A stretch of 64,000 nucleotides of DNA from Symmetrospora coprosmae (taxonomy: Eukaryota; Basidiomycota; Cystobasidiomycetes; Symmetrosporaceae): NCBI GenBank assembly GCA_008802785.1, contig VUYT01000001.1, forward strand, positions 1,116,001 through 1,180,000. The letters run 5' to 3'. Position numbers and translations under genes: made by a program. Position 1 is the first letter of the stretch. Each line of letters opens with the position of its first letter. The notes under the pieces were generated by a model, which had not been told where the DNA came from, made no database searches, and saw nothing but the letters and a program-made list of their open reading frames with translations. Below are positions 39,201-53,896 of the stretch, piece after piece.

Positions 39201-39760
39201 GAGATTCAGACTTTGACCCTGATTGGCGAAGATCATAGACTGAGTCTGCTCTTCTCCAATATCAGCGGCCGTACGAAATACTCAGATCTTCAGAAAAGTT
39301 TTCCGATGCACGCCGGACGATCTCGTCACCACCTGGGCCATGATGAAGGAGTGGTCGGCCTGGGGTAAACGTCACGAGAAGGTGTCAAGCAAGAGCTCGT
39401 CGCCGACGCGTGCTAGCGATAGCCTTGCGGGCGGTCCAGGGGCTCAGCCGGTGCCAGAAGATGACTTTCAGCACGCAAAGAGTCCGACAGAAGCGCAACA
39501 GGAAGCCGAGGCCAAAAAGAAGGCCAAGCATCAGCAGGAAGAAGCCTTCACTGAGGACGAGGTGGAGCAGATGATGGCGCTCCTGGAAGAGGCGACTGGT
39601 ACTTTAGGTGGGTCGAATGAGGCTGAGTCTCTCATATCGAAACTGAGCCCATGCTACCTCTTTAGTCCTCTATCCTACCCGCTTCCTTGAGGGCGAATCA
39701 GCTGGTCAGAACTTCCTCTGGTCAAAGGATCGCATCCCTCCTATCGCTATTTTCAATTAG
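33272..39760 (+). CDS. PLD1: Phospholipase D with PX, PH and two HKD motifs (Spo14/PLD1 type)
   Basis: Thirteen exons (33272-34954, 35032-35382, 35449-35685, 35755-36213, 36256-36656, 36717-36851, 36906-36989, 37053-37319, 37381-37527, 37590-37818, 37881-39198, 39266-39607, 39666-39760) give 1915 residues in frame. The enzyme hydrolyses phosphatidylcholine to phosphatidic acid. After a 500-residue disordered N-terminus come a PX domain (PVLLNYLKLRITDS, ELEYGDGLLKWTVYREL), a PH domain (GYLRVLSSG, KWFIVRESYIVSTDEP, TKVWDCFLIDADFEIE) and the two catalytic halves: HKD1 HHEKMCVIDD and HKD2 HAKCMVVDDRIAIIGSANIN, both with His, Lys and Asp intact. An acidic, disordered insert follows HKD2; the C-terminus reads YPTRFLEGESAGQNFLWSKD as in the family. 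The 35686-35754 intron is in frame and stop-free. The regulator SRF1 is at 7753-10266. Confidence 0.95.
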
Positions 39761-39918
39761 CCCTTCAGAGCCCTCCGATCAGCCCTTACCATGTCCGCGA
39801 GCTATCGCTCGAGCCTTAATTATGTTGTTGCCCCGCCAGACGATCGCGACCGTATGCTCATGAGTTGTGTGCGCTATCCGACAAGAATATATACACGCGC
39901 CTATCAATGCGGAAAACA

Positions 39919-41648
39919 TCAAGGGCGGAAGCTTGCTCTTCCCTCGGTATCCGTCTCGCCGTCGTCGCCCTTGCCTGCAGCTGCATCCTGCTGCTTCTTG
40001 AGCAGCGCTGCCTCTGCGGCACTTCCTGTCGGTGGCAGCATGCCCGTGTGTGATTCCGTGTCAATTGTCGCATTCGCAAGTCCGCCAACACGAGGGGCTC
40101 TCTGCAGGTCCGATATGGGTTTTCGCGGCCTGCGCACCGGCTTCAAGCGGCGCCGCGTGACCTACAGCAACGCCCAGGGAGTCAGCCAATGCGGATCGTA
40201 AATTGTGAAGCGCGAAAAAGACGCGGCTCACCATGACGGGCGCACTGCTCTTTTGGATCAGATAGTGAGACATGCTGCCGAGGATGGTGCCTTTCAGCTT
40301 GCCGAGACCACGGGATCCGACGAGAACCAGAGTTGGCTGGAAGTAATCGATGAGGTCGATAAGCATGTGTCGGGCGTTCTTTGCGTGTATTGCCTGGCAC
40401 TGGACGCGGACGTGCAGCCGCGTGCGCTCCAGGAGGGCAGTTGCTTCGCGAGACAATTGTAGAACCCGCGTCTGACGCTCCTGCTGATTCCTTATCTTGT
40501 TGGTCTTCTCGGTTGAGCTCCCTCCATCTTCTGGATCAACTGTAGTTGATCATTTCAAGTCGGACTTCAGCTTTGGCTCACCTACGAACGTGATTTTATC
40601 CGGACTCACGCTTGGAGTCCGTCTCCATGACTGTCACAAAGAGCAACTCATCGCCATTCCGCACGACTGTGCCAATAGCCCACTCGATGGCATAGTACGA
40701 CTCTTCAGAGAGATCGCTCGCCACTACGTAGGTCTTGCTTCGTCGCCTGTCCGTCCCCGCTTCGCGCAGCGACGCCATATGTCCCTCTGGGTCACCATGA
40801 GTTAGGGTGATGGAGCAGCGATTCCTCTCGTACGAAGGCCGGGAGGCAACGAGCTGAAAGTCCTGCTTGATGGTAGATTTGCGTCGGCGAGGTGTGCGAT
40901 AGGCAGTAGAGACGGAGGAAGCTGGTGCGGCTCCGGTCGAGGCGGCTGTAGCTGGACGACGAGCAGATGTCGTAGATGAAGACAGTGCAAAAGGTGATGC
41001 AGGAGACTTCACGAGGTTGGGTCCATCTTCTAGGCCCTCTTCAACTGTTGTGGCCGGCTGAGCAAGAAGGATCTCCGCAGCCGTCTGACTGCCAGCATTG
41101 GCCTCCGTGTTCGCGATGAGTTCCTCATCGAGCTCCTCATCGAATGAATCGGAAGAGTCATCCTCGCCTCCACTCTGCTCAGAGTAGTCGAACTCCGACT
41201 GTGTCTCCTCGCCTGCGCTCGAGTCGGCTCCTACCCCTCCAGAGAAGGCCGTCCCGCTGCTGTATCTCCTAGAAGAGCCTGGCCCGACCCGCTCGGATGA
41301 TGACAGCGCTCCGCCATCACTATCACTATCGCCGTCTGCATCGCTGTAGGCGCCACTGCGCTCCGGCGAGGAGGCTCTGCTGTCGCCTGCACGTCGTCGA
41401 CCGCCCGTCTCCGATCGACCCGCATAAGGCGAAGGAGACCGGCGTCCGCTGCCGCTGTCCCGGCTGGATGACTTTGTGAGCTTGCTAAAGAGCGAGCGCG
41501 ACCTGCGGGGTGCCTCGCTGCCGTCCTCCGACGGTTCCGAGCTGAAGTGGAAGCCTGGGATCTTGCGGTGCATCTGTCGCCTTGCTACGAGAACGGGCAG
41601 AGAGATGCGCTGTCGGAGAGCTGAAGGCGGGGCGGCGGGGCTGGCCAT
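39919..41648 (-). CDS. Universal stress protein (UspA-fold) family protein
   Basis: Three exons (41648-40610, 40539-40232, 40161-39919) give 529 residues. The N-terminal 280 residues are Ser/Gly/Asp-rich and disordered. The UspA-like domain is in the C-terminal half: KTYVVASDLSEESYYAIEWA (first strand and helix), NGDELLFVTVMETDS, a helix with REATALLERTRLHVRVQCQA, and the nucleotide-binding G-x2-G-x9-G-S/T type loop in LVLVGSRGLGKLKGTILGSM followed by SHYLIQKSSAPVMV. The phosphate-binding loop suggests an ATP-binding member. Fungal members have been linked to stress responses, but the specific role is unknown. ATG 41648 (MASPAAPPSALRQR) is chosen as the first Met in frame. The gene is convergent with PLD1, with 158 bp between stops. 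Confidence 0.85.
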
Positions 41649-42323
41649 GGCGCAGACGATAGAAGAAGCGGTCAGCTCGAATTTTGGAATGAAGCGTGAG
41701 CCTGCTGTACAGAGCACTCACAGACGATATCCTGCTCCTTATCTTGGCCGTGTTTGGTCGTGCGGAAGAGGGAAGAAGGGTGCAACTCCGTCTGCCCAAA
41801 GCTGACCGCACCGGGCCCATTCCGGTGACGCGCAGCTGCAGAGAGACTCCCTTGGCGCTCCACCGACCAGAGAACGGCACGCGAGAGAGGGAATGGTTGC
41901 GAGAGCAAGCCAGTACGAGCGGGTAGCAGGGATTGTCGTTAGTCTCTACTGCTGAGCGTTGCTCTCCGATACCTGCGATGTGTCACTGCGTCCCGGTGAC
42001 GTCGGCGTTGCTGACGAGCTGCAAGTACATAGCTTGTAGAGGCCGTCTGCTCTGATCTAGCGCTTGCTCGCCATGTAGCGCCTACGCGGGCAGTGAACAA
42101 CCCCAAGACGCGCTGCCTTCGCTATTGGCTTTGCGTTTCGTTCGGCCGTCCCGTTTGACACCTCCGGTCTGTCTCGCGGATGTCCGAGCGCTAATGCCGA
42201 AGACGTCCGCAGACACAGTGGCCTCCAGGGTTGCGTCGCAAGAGGCTCCTCTTACTCCCTTTCTCACCTCTCTATCGCTACAGGATAGCCCTTATCTTCC
42301 AACCTGATACCAATCCCGTCGCC
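41649..42323. promoter_or_regulatory. Divergent promoter region, stress protein and DUF1772 genes
   Basis: This 675-bp gap separates two outward-facing start codons. An inverted CCAAT (ATTGG) is visible near 42124, about 200 bp upstream of the DUF1772 start. No gene or RNA was recognised. Confidence 0.45.
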
Positions 42324-43023
42324 ATGCTCTCCACACCACTCCTCGTCTCATACGCCACAGCCTTGACCGGGACAAGCTATGCGCTATTCGGGAACATTGG
42401 CTCGAAGCGGTGGGCGCTCAGGCAAGTACTCACGGAAGAGGTAGAGATCCTCCCGACAAAGCCAACATGGGCGGCGAGGGTCTCTATCTGGGAGCGCTTC
42501 TACGACCTGGCAAAGGTGCGGGGCGCGCTTCTGGGTAGAATAGAGACGGTTCATACCACCTGCCACTGATTTGTGATGACTTCGGCGACCGTCGTAGGCC
42601 GACATGCTGCTCAACTTCATTCCGGTCCTTCCTTCGCTCGGAACGATTGCGTATTACTCGTCTCCGCATTCGGTGCAGCGAAAACTGGCCATCACGTCCG
42701 TCGTGACCTTCGCGCTCGTCTTTCCCTGGACGCTCTATTCTATCATGCCAGTCAACCGTCAGCTGTTCAAGATCAACGCGGCCAAGGACGAGCAGCTTGC
42801 GGGAGGTGGGTGGGAGAGCTGTTGTTGGCGGCTAACGAGCTTCTTCAGCGGGTTCCTGAGACATACCAAGGGGAACGAGGCTGAATCGTGAGCATCGTAT
42901 ATGATCATAGAAAAGGCACAGGCTCTCTTCGATGCCTTCCAGGCAAGGCACGATGTCCGGATTGGATTGTTCTTCACGTCCTGGGCGGCTCTGGTGGCGG
43001 GCGTGCTCATGCGAGTGCAATAG
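42324..43023 (+). CDS. DUF1772 (anthrone-oxygenase-like) membrane protein
   Basis: Exons 42324-42515, 42598-42805 and 42911-43023 sum to exactly 171 codons (170 residues). Hydrophobic segments near the N-terminus (LLVSYATALTGTSYALFG), in the middle (LLNFIPVLPSLGTIAYY, LAITSVVTFALVFPWTLYSI) and at the end (IGLFFTSWAALVAGVLMRVQ) fit a four-helix membrane protein. The motif IMPVNRQLFKINAAKDEQLA is typical of DUF1772, a family that includes noranthrone/anthrone oxygenase-like proteins; here no polyketide genes are nearby, so the substrate is unknown. The second intron was chosen because it is the only GT-AG pair that joins the family-conserved LAGEKAQALFDAF in frame; reading straight on meets a stop at 42889. 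Confidence 0.78.
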
Positions 43024-43588
43024 GCACCAATGACTGGAGCGGCCTCCTCCGACGTGCTAATGCGGCGGCTGATATCAGTCGCTGGCCTCTGTGAACGATG
43101 TTGTATAACGCATCCCGCAATCCGCCACACGCAGAGGTTCATCCGACATGTGCTCGGCCATTGTCCGACAGGTCCCTCTGTCTTGCGACAGTCGGTCAAA
43201 TCCTGATGAGTCGAGCTTTCTACTTGGGATGCGCTCATCTGGCGTGGTGTGACGTGCAGACCGGCATTTTTCAGAGGGATTGTCTGCCTTGGCAAGCAGG
43301 TGGCGCGCCCACTGACTCCGCTTCTCCTGTTCGGACGACCGCGAAGATGATGTCGCAAACTTGATGACTGACAGCAGTGATGCCGAGCCGTGCTGTTCTT
43401 ACCGTCTGCGAGCTGATTCGGTCTACTGCAGATCTTGCATATCCTCCTCTCTCCTCTCCCTCTCGTAACGTCCCCTTTCCTTCACCTCCTTGCGGTACTC
43501 TCCCTAAGCTTTCCTTCTCTGCATCTTCTCCGTTTTCCAGCTGCTCTCAATCGTTCATTCAGCACATCTTGCCTCCGCCAGTAACGAG
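43024..43588. other. Intergenic gap
   Basis: A 565-bp stretch before the small unknown gene. It becomes strongly pyrimidine-rich (CTCCTCTCTCC type) from about 43440 to 43570, which is common in basidiomycete core promoters. No gene, RNA or repeat is evident. Confidence 0.5.
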
Positions 43589-44021
43589 ATGGGGCTCAAA
43601 TCTTTCGCAAGGAAAGTTCGCGGTGGAACATCGTCTCTACCGTCGAATCCCGAGGCAGAGCGTCAGCAAGAGCTGGCCCGTATCGACAAGGAACAGGCGC
43701 GAGCAGATAAGGCTCAGAAGAAGGCAAATGGCAACAAGGTCTTGCCTGTCAGTGCCAGTGAAGAGCAGGAGCACCGAGAGCTGTCAGCTCGCATTTATGC
43801 TGTCGAACGGGATATGCAGGAGCAGCGTAGGGAGGTCATGAAACCGCGTGAGTGCAGACTTGCACAAAGCTTGTTATATCAAACTCACAAGCTTCATCAC
43901 TGTAGGTCCTGTCGGCGATCAGCAGACCATCGAGTCGAGACATACCCTCTCGTCTTTCCAGAGGCAGCCCATCTACATACCGGATAGCCATGCCTGTGCT
44001 CGCAGCTCTCCCAACAGCTGA
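43589..44021 (+). CDS. Small charged protein, unknown
   Basis: Two exons (43589-43847, 43906-44021) give 124 residues. The N-terminus reads MGLKSFARKVRGG, then a highly charged, likely helical region (QELARIDKEQARADKAQKKA, SARIYAVERDMQEQRREV), then FQRQPIYIPDSHACARSSPN. A glycine at position 2 would allow N-myristoylation (MGLKSF), which is an inference. No family is recognised. Its stop (44019-44021) is one base from the stop of the opposing minus-strand gene, so the two transcripts must overlap. The pyrimidine-rich region before its ATG supports it being transcribed. Confidence 0.55.
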
Positions 44022-44022
44022 A

Positions 44023-46606
44023 CTATGCGCCTCCGTGAGTGCTGTTGGCAGCCAGAGTGTCGTGCAGGCGGTCGACATGCGTGTCGTGGTCGTAATGAGT
44101 CGGGACCAAAGTGCCGTCGGCGAGGCGCGCATCGGCAGCCTCCTTGATGTCTTCGAGCGTGTACTTGGCAGCTATCTTCGAGGCCGGGCGACCTTCAATA
44201 ACATCTTGTGCCTGCTCAATCTGGGACACACGGATCCGATGAGGACTGCCAGTCTTTGAGACTGCGATCCAGACGTTGTCGAGCTTGGCCGCGGCTTCTC
44301 GTGCCTCCTCGAATTCGAGAAGATGAGCCACTGACGCAACCGTCTGAAAGGTGATTCCCTTCTGAGCCCGCGGCTTTCCCGAGGCGTCGAGGAGGGTGTG
44401 ATTGCTGTAAGAGTGTGCAAGAAGCTGCGAAGGCAACTCGATGCCCCATCTGTCCACGCAGGCTTCGAACAGTCGTCCACGCTTGTCCATAATCAACTCC
44501 TTCTTGGGCGCATCAGATCGGGGATAGCGCACTCGCTTCTTCTTGACGACGGCTTTGGTCGTCCAGGCCGCACTGTCGGAGTCGAGTCGCTCGCCGGCCG
44601 TCCAGGACATCGGCTGATTGCGCGGAATGATTCGGAGGCCGAGACCTCGCTTCTTCGCGTACTCGAGTCGCTGTGCCTGCTCCTGACCGGGCTCCTCCCC
44701 GCGTGTCTCCCGATGCTCTCCCTCGTCTCCGTAATCGTCGTCGCTCTGGACGTCCTCGAGAACCTCCTCCCACGTCGGAGGCACGAAGTGCGAAAGGAAG
44801 TAGTCGCGGGCCGTGCCGCAGGTGTGAACGGATTGGTGGGTGTTTAGATGCCAGACGAGGTAGAATCGCGGGCAGTTCGGGCAGGATATGAAGCGCATGA
44901 CGTAGTTGCTCTGGAGCCCCATCTGCTGGTCCACGAGCTTACGCAGCGCCTGATCAGCAGGCTTGCGGAGCGTGTCGAGCACTCCTTTGCCCTCGCTGAT
45001 CTTCACCCCTCTGTCTGCTCTCTGCTGCTTTTCCTTGGCTGTCTGGGGCGCTCTGCCCATCTCGTAGCCCTGCGCGCTCCTCTCAACGTCCTTGCCCTCC
45101 TTCGGCACTTGAAACAGCCAGCGAGCGTGATCGTCTGACAGGTGCTCGAAGCAGCGCGGGGTTGGTATCATCTCCGTCCTTTCTCCGTCCTCTCGCCTCT
45201 GTCGCGCCTCATTGATGTTGTCTGTGACCCAGACCTTTCTCTCATCTGATCCTGGAGCGCCAGGTGGCCTCGTTGCTCTCTCCGCTCGACTATAAAAGAC
45301 ACACAATACAGTCCGGAGCATCAGCCTGATCCGGTGTTGCGACTCGAGACTGATGATTAACTTACGTTACCATATTGACCGACATAGCCGTGACATGGTC
45401 GAAGTTGCTGGTGCTTCGCAGCGCGGCATCGCGGCGGAAGCATGCCTCGTCCTGCCTCAAGCTAACCTCCGCGGCATCCATCTTCTCGAAAATCTGTAAA
45501 GCTTCGCCGTCTTTGACGATGCCTGCCAGTATCTCCCGCAAGGCCTTCAGGCGAGATGGACCGCCATGCGGGATTGCTCCAGCCACGCGGATGTTGCGTC
45601 TGGCGAGATGTGCGATAACGCGGGTCCATCTGTCCACCTCTACTGCCTTCGCGCTCAAAGTCTGCGTGTGATATGGTCGATAGGCATCCGGCTTGGGAAG
45701 GTAGATGGTTGAGAACTCGCCGGCCGGGCCGTAGCGGCGGATGCAGAGATTGCCCTTGACGACTGTCCACGCATCGCTCGCCATGTCTAAGTCATCCCAT
45801 TTGTACTGCATGTACTCAGGTGTGAGGATAGCATCGATGTCAGGCGCCTCGCCCGCCATGACCTTGTGAAAGGCTGACGAGGCCGCTGCATCGCCATTGA
45901 AGGCTTTCTCCGAATGGTGGAGAAAGATGTTGCCAACGTGACTCGACTCGCCAATGACCAATGTTGGATTGTAGGTGGCCATCTTCGCGAAGTAGAAAAC
46001 TGTGGCAAGGTCGAGCCGCTCTTTGGCCCAGGTCATCGGCCAGAAGTTGATGAAGGGGCCCAGCCATTGCGCGATGAGGTGATGATCGCCTGTCTGCCTG
46101 ATTTCCTCCATCACGTCGGCAGGTACTCCACCGTACCGCACCTGCTCGCGCTGGTCGTACTGAGGTCCAGGGCCTGCTAGTCGCCGGTGGTAGCCTGTCT
46201 CCTCTAGCCTGTGCGACTCCTTCGACAGGTCCTTCCGCGAGACGACAACGTCGACACAGCCCGTCGCATTGACGTGTAGTGAGCCAGAATAGATCATTGT
46301 CTGCGTGTGGACCCGCTCCGTGGCTAGCTGATGCACATCGCGTCTCGGCAGTGAGCCAAAGATGTCATAAGCTTTTCGCTCGATGGCAATGATGCGATTC
46401 TGAACAATGACGCTCTCTGGCGAAGCCAGCATAGGCTCAGCCTGCGATGTGGTGGGCATACTGAACTTTGTGTGATGTAGAAGTTGGTCAGAAGGGGAGA
46501 AATGGGCCTTGTCAACCGCGTCAGTTCTGTCAGCTCCGTCAGAGGGTTCGAGCGGGCGCTTGGCTCGACTTTCGCATTTGCGCGTGTCTTTCTTCCTCAT
46601 TGCCAT
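44023..46606 (-). CDS. Unknown 835-residue protein with a Cys/His cluster
   Basis: Two exons (46606-45366, 45289-44023) sum to exactly 836 codons. Exon 1 would stop at TAA 45362 if unspliced, but a canonical GTAAGT donor lies just before it and a TTATAG acceptor at 45290 restores the frame, so the two long frames are one gene. The first half contains conserved-looking blocks (VIVQNRIIAIERKAYDIFGS, QWLGPFINFWPMTWAKERLD, YMQYKWDDLDMASDAWTVVK). The second half has a possible metal site at about residue 547, CPNCPRFYLVWHLNTHQSVH then TC, an acidic linker and a helical C-terminus. I recognise no family. The start is uncertain (46624, 46606, 46600 or 46459); the first choices leave only 31-50 bp to the divergent neighbour. 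Confidence 0.65.
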
Positions 46607-46655
46607 TACTACGATTTCACACACACACGTCGTTCACATCGTTATCTGAATTGAG
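46607..46655. promoter_or_regulatory. Very short divergent intergenic region
   Basis: Only 49 bp separate the chosen start of the minus-strand unknown gene from the plus-strand GIY-YIG-like gene. It contains a CA/TG dinucleotide run (cacacacac at about 46620). Either the promoter lies within the 5' coding part of a gene, or the minus gene starts lower, at 46459. Confidence 0.4.
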
Positions 46656-48214
46656 ATGGGGGGACGACGCGGACGAGCAAGGAGGCGAGGTAGCGGACAA
46701 ACGGGAAGGGGCGGACGCCCGCGAGAAGACAGCAGACGCGCGTCGAACGTAGAAGCTGGGAATAAACGCGGCAACGTAGACAGGGAGGAGAGCGATCTTC
46801 CCAGTCCCCCGGTTACGAGAAGCGCTGCGGGAGCCTCCAATGAGAGCGGACCCGGTGAGACCGTCAGAGCTGCAAGCGAGAGTCCCGAGCGCCCTATTCG
46901 AGTGAGCGTCAGCATTATTGGGCTGGTTCTCGTCACATACTGAGGTATTGGCTGCTCTTGATCGCATAGCCTCTACCTAGCGGGCCAGCATCTCCGACAG
47001 CACAGCGAGTTCCTGCTGAGGGCGCACGCACACGCAGCAGACCCGTCGTCATTGATGACGATGACGATGACGATGACGACAGCAATTCGGATGAGGACGA
47101 AGACGAATCCGGCTTGACGCAGATGCAGCACATGCGTCTTCACGAACCCTCCGAAATCGCCTTGAAGAACATTCGCGCTCGCGGCGCCAAGGTCGAAAGC
47201 GTTGCTGCGCAGCGTGAGAGGGATCGCGTGAAGCGCGAGCTGTTCAAACAGCGAAGCGCAGAGGAGCATCGCGGAGGTATGATCGCTGAGCGGAAAGAGA
47301 AGATGAATCTGCTTGCGACACTCCGCACAGACATCGCGAGCGGCTCGACAGTCGCTGGCAATGGCAGTCAGTCCGGAACGGTGCTCCAGGTAGTCGACAA
47401 AGTCCGGCATATCGACGGCCGACCGGCCGTTTCGCCTGCCGAGAAGGCTACTTTACCTCTCCACAACAACCTCTACTCCTTTCTTCTCGATGTCTTCGTC
47501 AAGCCTGTCACATTCCAGCCTGCAGACTGGACCGCTTCCTCTACGCTTGTGAGGGAGCGAGAGACGGGAGCGGGAAGCGACTCGCAATCCGACAGCGCTG
47601 AGACCGCGGGCCCAGCGGACAAAGGCAAAGGCAAAGCAGCCTCCAAAGATACAGGCGCAGCAGACGGAGCCAATCAGGATGGCAATGACAGCGCTCTTGC
47701 CCAGTTCTATGTCCGCCGGCTGGTCTTCCCCAATCAGGAGGCACTCGATCTCTTTTTGCGGGAGCTACAGGCCGACTACCCCGACTACACCCTCTACATC
47801 GACACCATCAGAGCTTTTGCTCGCGCCCAGGACAACAAGGGAATGCGCTGCCTCCTGTATGGCGGCATGACCGTTGCAGGCACACCGTGGACGCGAGAGG
47901 AGGACGACGAGCAGGATGCCTCGGGCTCTCTCGCCAAGTACGCTCTCAAGAAGTACACCGAGAGCGGCAACGATATAGAGGTGTGGGAAGTCAGGCCGCT
48001 CCGCTTCTTCGTTCCCAGCAGACTCGAGGCCAGGGCGGACATCCGACTCAGCTTCTTTGAGAGTTTGGTCATCGATTCCTGCGGTTTCGTCAGCCTAAAC
48101 ACCGCTCCTCCCGGCATTGTCATTGACTACGAGCCTTCTGCAGACACTCTCGACGCCTTAGCTGCCATTGATGCTCAGATTGTAGACCGCAGCATGTACA
48201 ACTACTCGTTTTAG
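46656..48214 (+). CDS. Unknown protein with GIY-YIG-nuclease-like C-terminus
   Basis: Two exons (46656-46901, 46970-48214) give 496 residues. The N-terminus is very basic (MGGRRGRARRRGSGQTGRGG), followed by an acidic run (VVIDDDDDDDDDSNSDEDED). The C-terminal 170 residues resemble a GIY-YIG domain: a strand pair YTLYIDTIRAF and CLLYGGMT (about residue 373), an Arg shortly after (TPWTREED), then FFESLVIDSCGFVSLNTAPP (about residues 442-460), where the Glu and the LN...PG ending occupy the usual places of the metal-binding Glu and the last strand. The first GIY motif is degenerate, so catalysis is doubtful. GIY-YIG nucleases cut DNA in repair, recombination and mobile introns. This assignment is from motif spacing only. 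Confidence 0.6.
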
Positions 48215-48356
48215 GTGTTGCCGAGGCTGCGCGGATACGTGCAAGATATCAGATAAGACTGAAACAGGATCTGATGGACCGCGCCAAGCTCATCTGTATA
48301 TAACAATACTAAAGCTCCCCTTATGAACAAGCACAGATAGCCTAGCTGTCATTGGG

Positions 48357-48500
48357 TCCCGTTTCGTATAGGTAGGCTTCTTTACCCCTTTCTCGCAATG
48401 TCGGACGTCTTCTGATCAACAACGTCAACAGTGGTTATTATATCTCACTCGTACTTTCGCGTACATGAGAGGGTCCTGCGTTCAAATCGCAGAATGGGAA
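48357..48500 (+). tRNA. Interrupted tRNA gene, anticodon CGT (Thr), two introns
   Basis: Removing 48372-48431 (60 nt, starts GTAGGC, ends CAACAG) and 48454-48464 (11 nt) leaves a 73-nt cloverleaf. Acceptor 48357-48363 (TCCCGTT) pairs with 48493-48499 (AATGGGA), with one G-U. D loop AGTGGTTA is formed across the long interruption. Anticodon stem TCTCA/TGAGA (48443-48447, 48466-48470) is perfect, with loop CTCGTAA giving anticodon CGT. Variable region is 5 nt. T stem CTGCG/CGCAG is perfect with loop TTCAAAT (48481-48487), and the discriminator is A48500. U8, A14, G15-C48, G18, G19, A21, U33, T54-C56 and C61 are all in place; the D stem has one U-U mismatch. A TTTT terminator follows at 48505-48508. 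The 11-nt intron is at the canonical 37/38 site; the D-loop insert is not. Isotype Thr follows only from the anticodon; the U1-A72 pair is unusual for tRNA-Thr. Confidence 0.68.
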
Positions 48501-48504
48501 TTCC

Positions 48505-48508
48505 TTTT
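48505..48508 (+). terminator. Pol III TTTT terminator after the tRNA gene
   Basis: A run of four T residues on the non-template strand begins four bases after the discriminator, the usual place and form of an RNA polymerase III stop. Confidence 0.6.
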
Positions 48509-48765
48509 GCCTCGGACGTCCATATGTCTTCATAGGGCTGCGTCTTCTTTTTTGATGCCAGATGCGCCGCTCTGCATGACTTGCACGTTGTTGCTCCCTG
48601 CGGAAGCTCTGAAGCCCGCAACTACTCGTATAGGTGCGCGGACGCCTCCGAGTCAAGTGCCTGGCTTCGCTCACGTGTTTGCCGCACCTTTGCTTGATCC
48701 GACTCGCCAATACCAGCACATAGAGACGCCTATACATCATCAGGGCCACAGGACAGCGCGGCAGG

Positions 48766-53773
<5,008 letters not shown>

Positions 53774-53896
53774 CCGGCCAGCGCTCCACGATAGCTTTCG
53801 TACATGCGTTCTACAGGGTAGTCCTCTTGTTGTACCACTTCTAGCAGCTAGCAGCAACCTGTCTTTAGCGGAAGACTCGATTAGAATGAACCCCGT

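Noticed and set aside
42604-42891. DUF1772 protein ending at the stop 42889-42891
   Set aside because: The tail WESCCWRLTSFFSG does not fit the family; an intron at 42806-42910 restores the conserved end with exact codon count.
43024-48356. The unknown cluster as a DNA transposon
   Set aside because: No transposase signature, terminal inverted repeats or target duplications were seen by eye; kept only as an open question.
48372-48431. Reading the tRNA with a single long canonical intron (stem CCTTT/AGAGG, anticodon CGC)
   Set aside because: That fold leaves a three-base variable region and an anticodon CGC (Ala) without the G3-U70 pair, while the two-intron reading gives 73 nt with all invariant bases.
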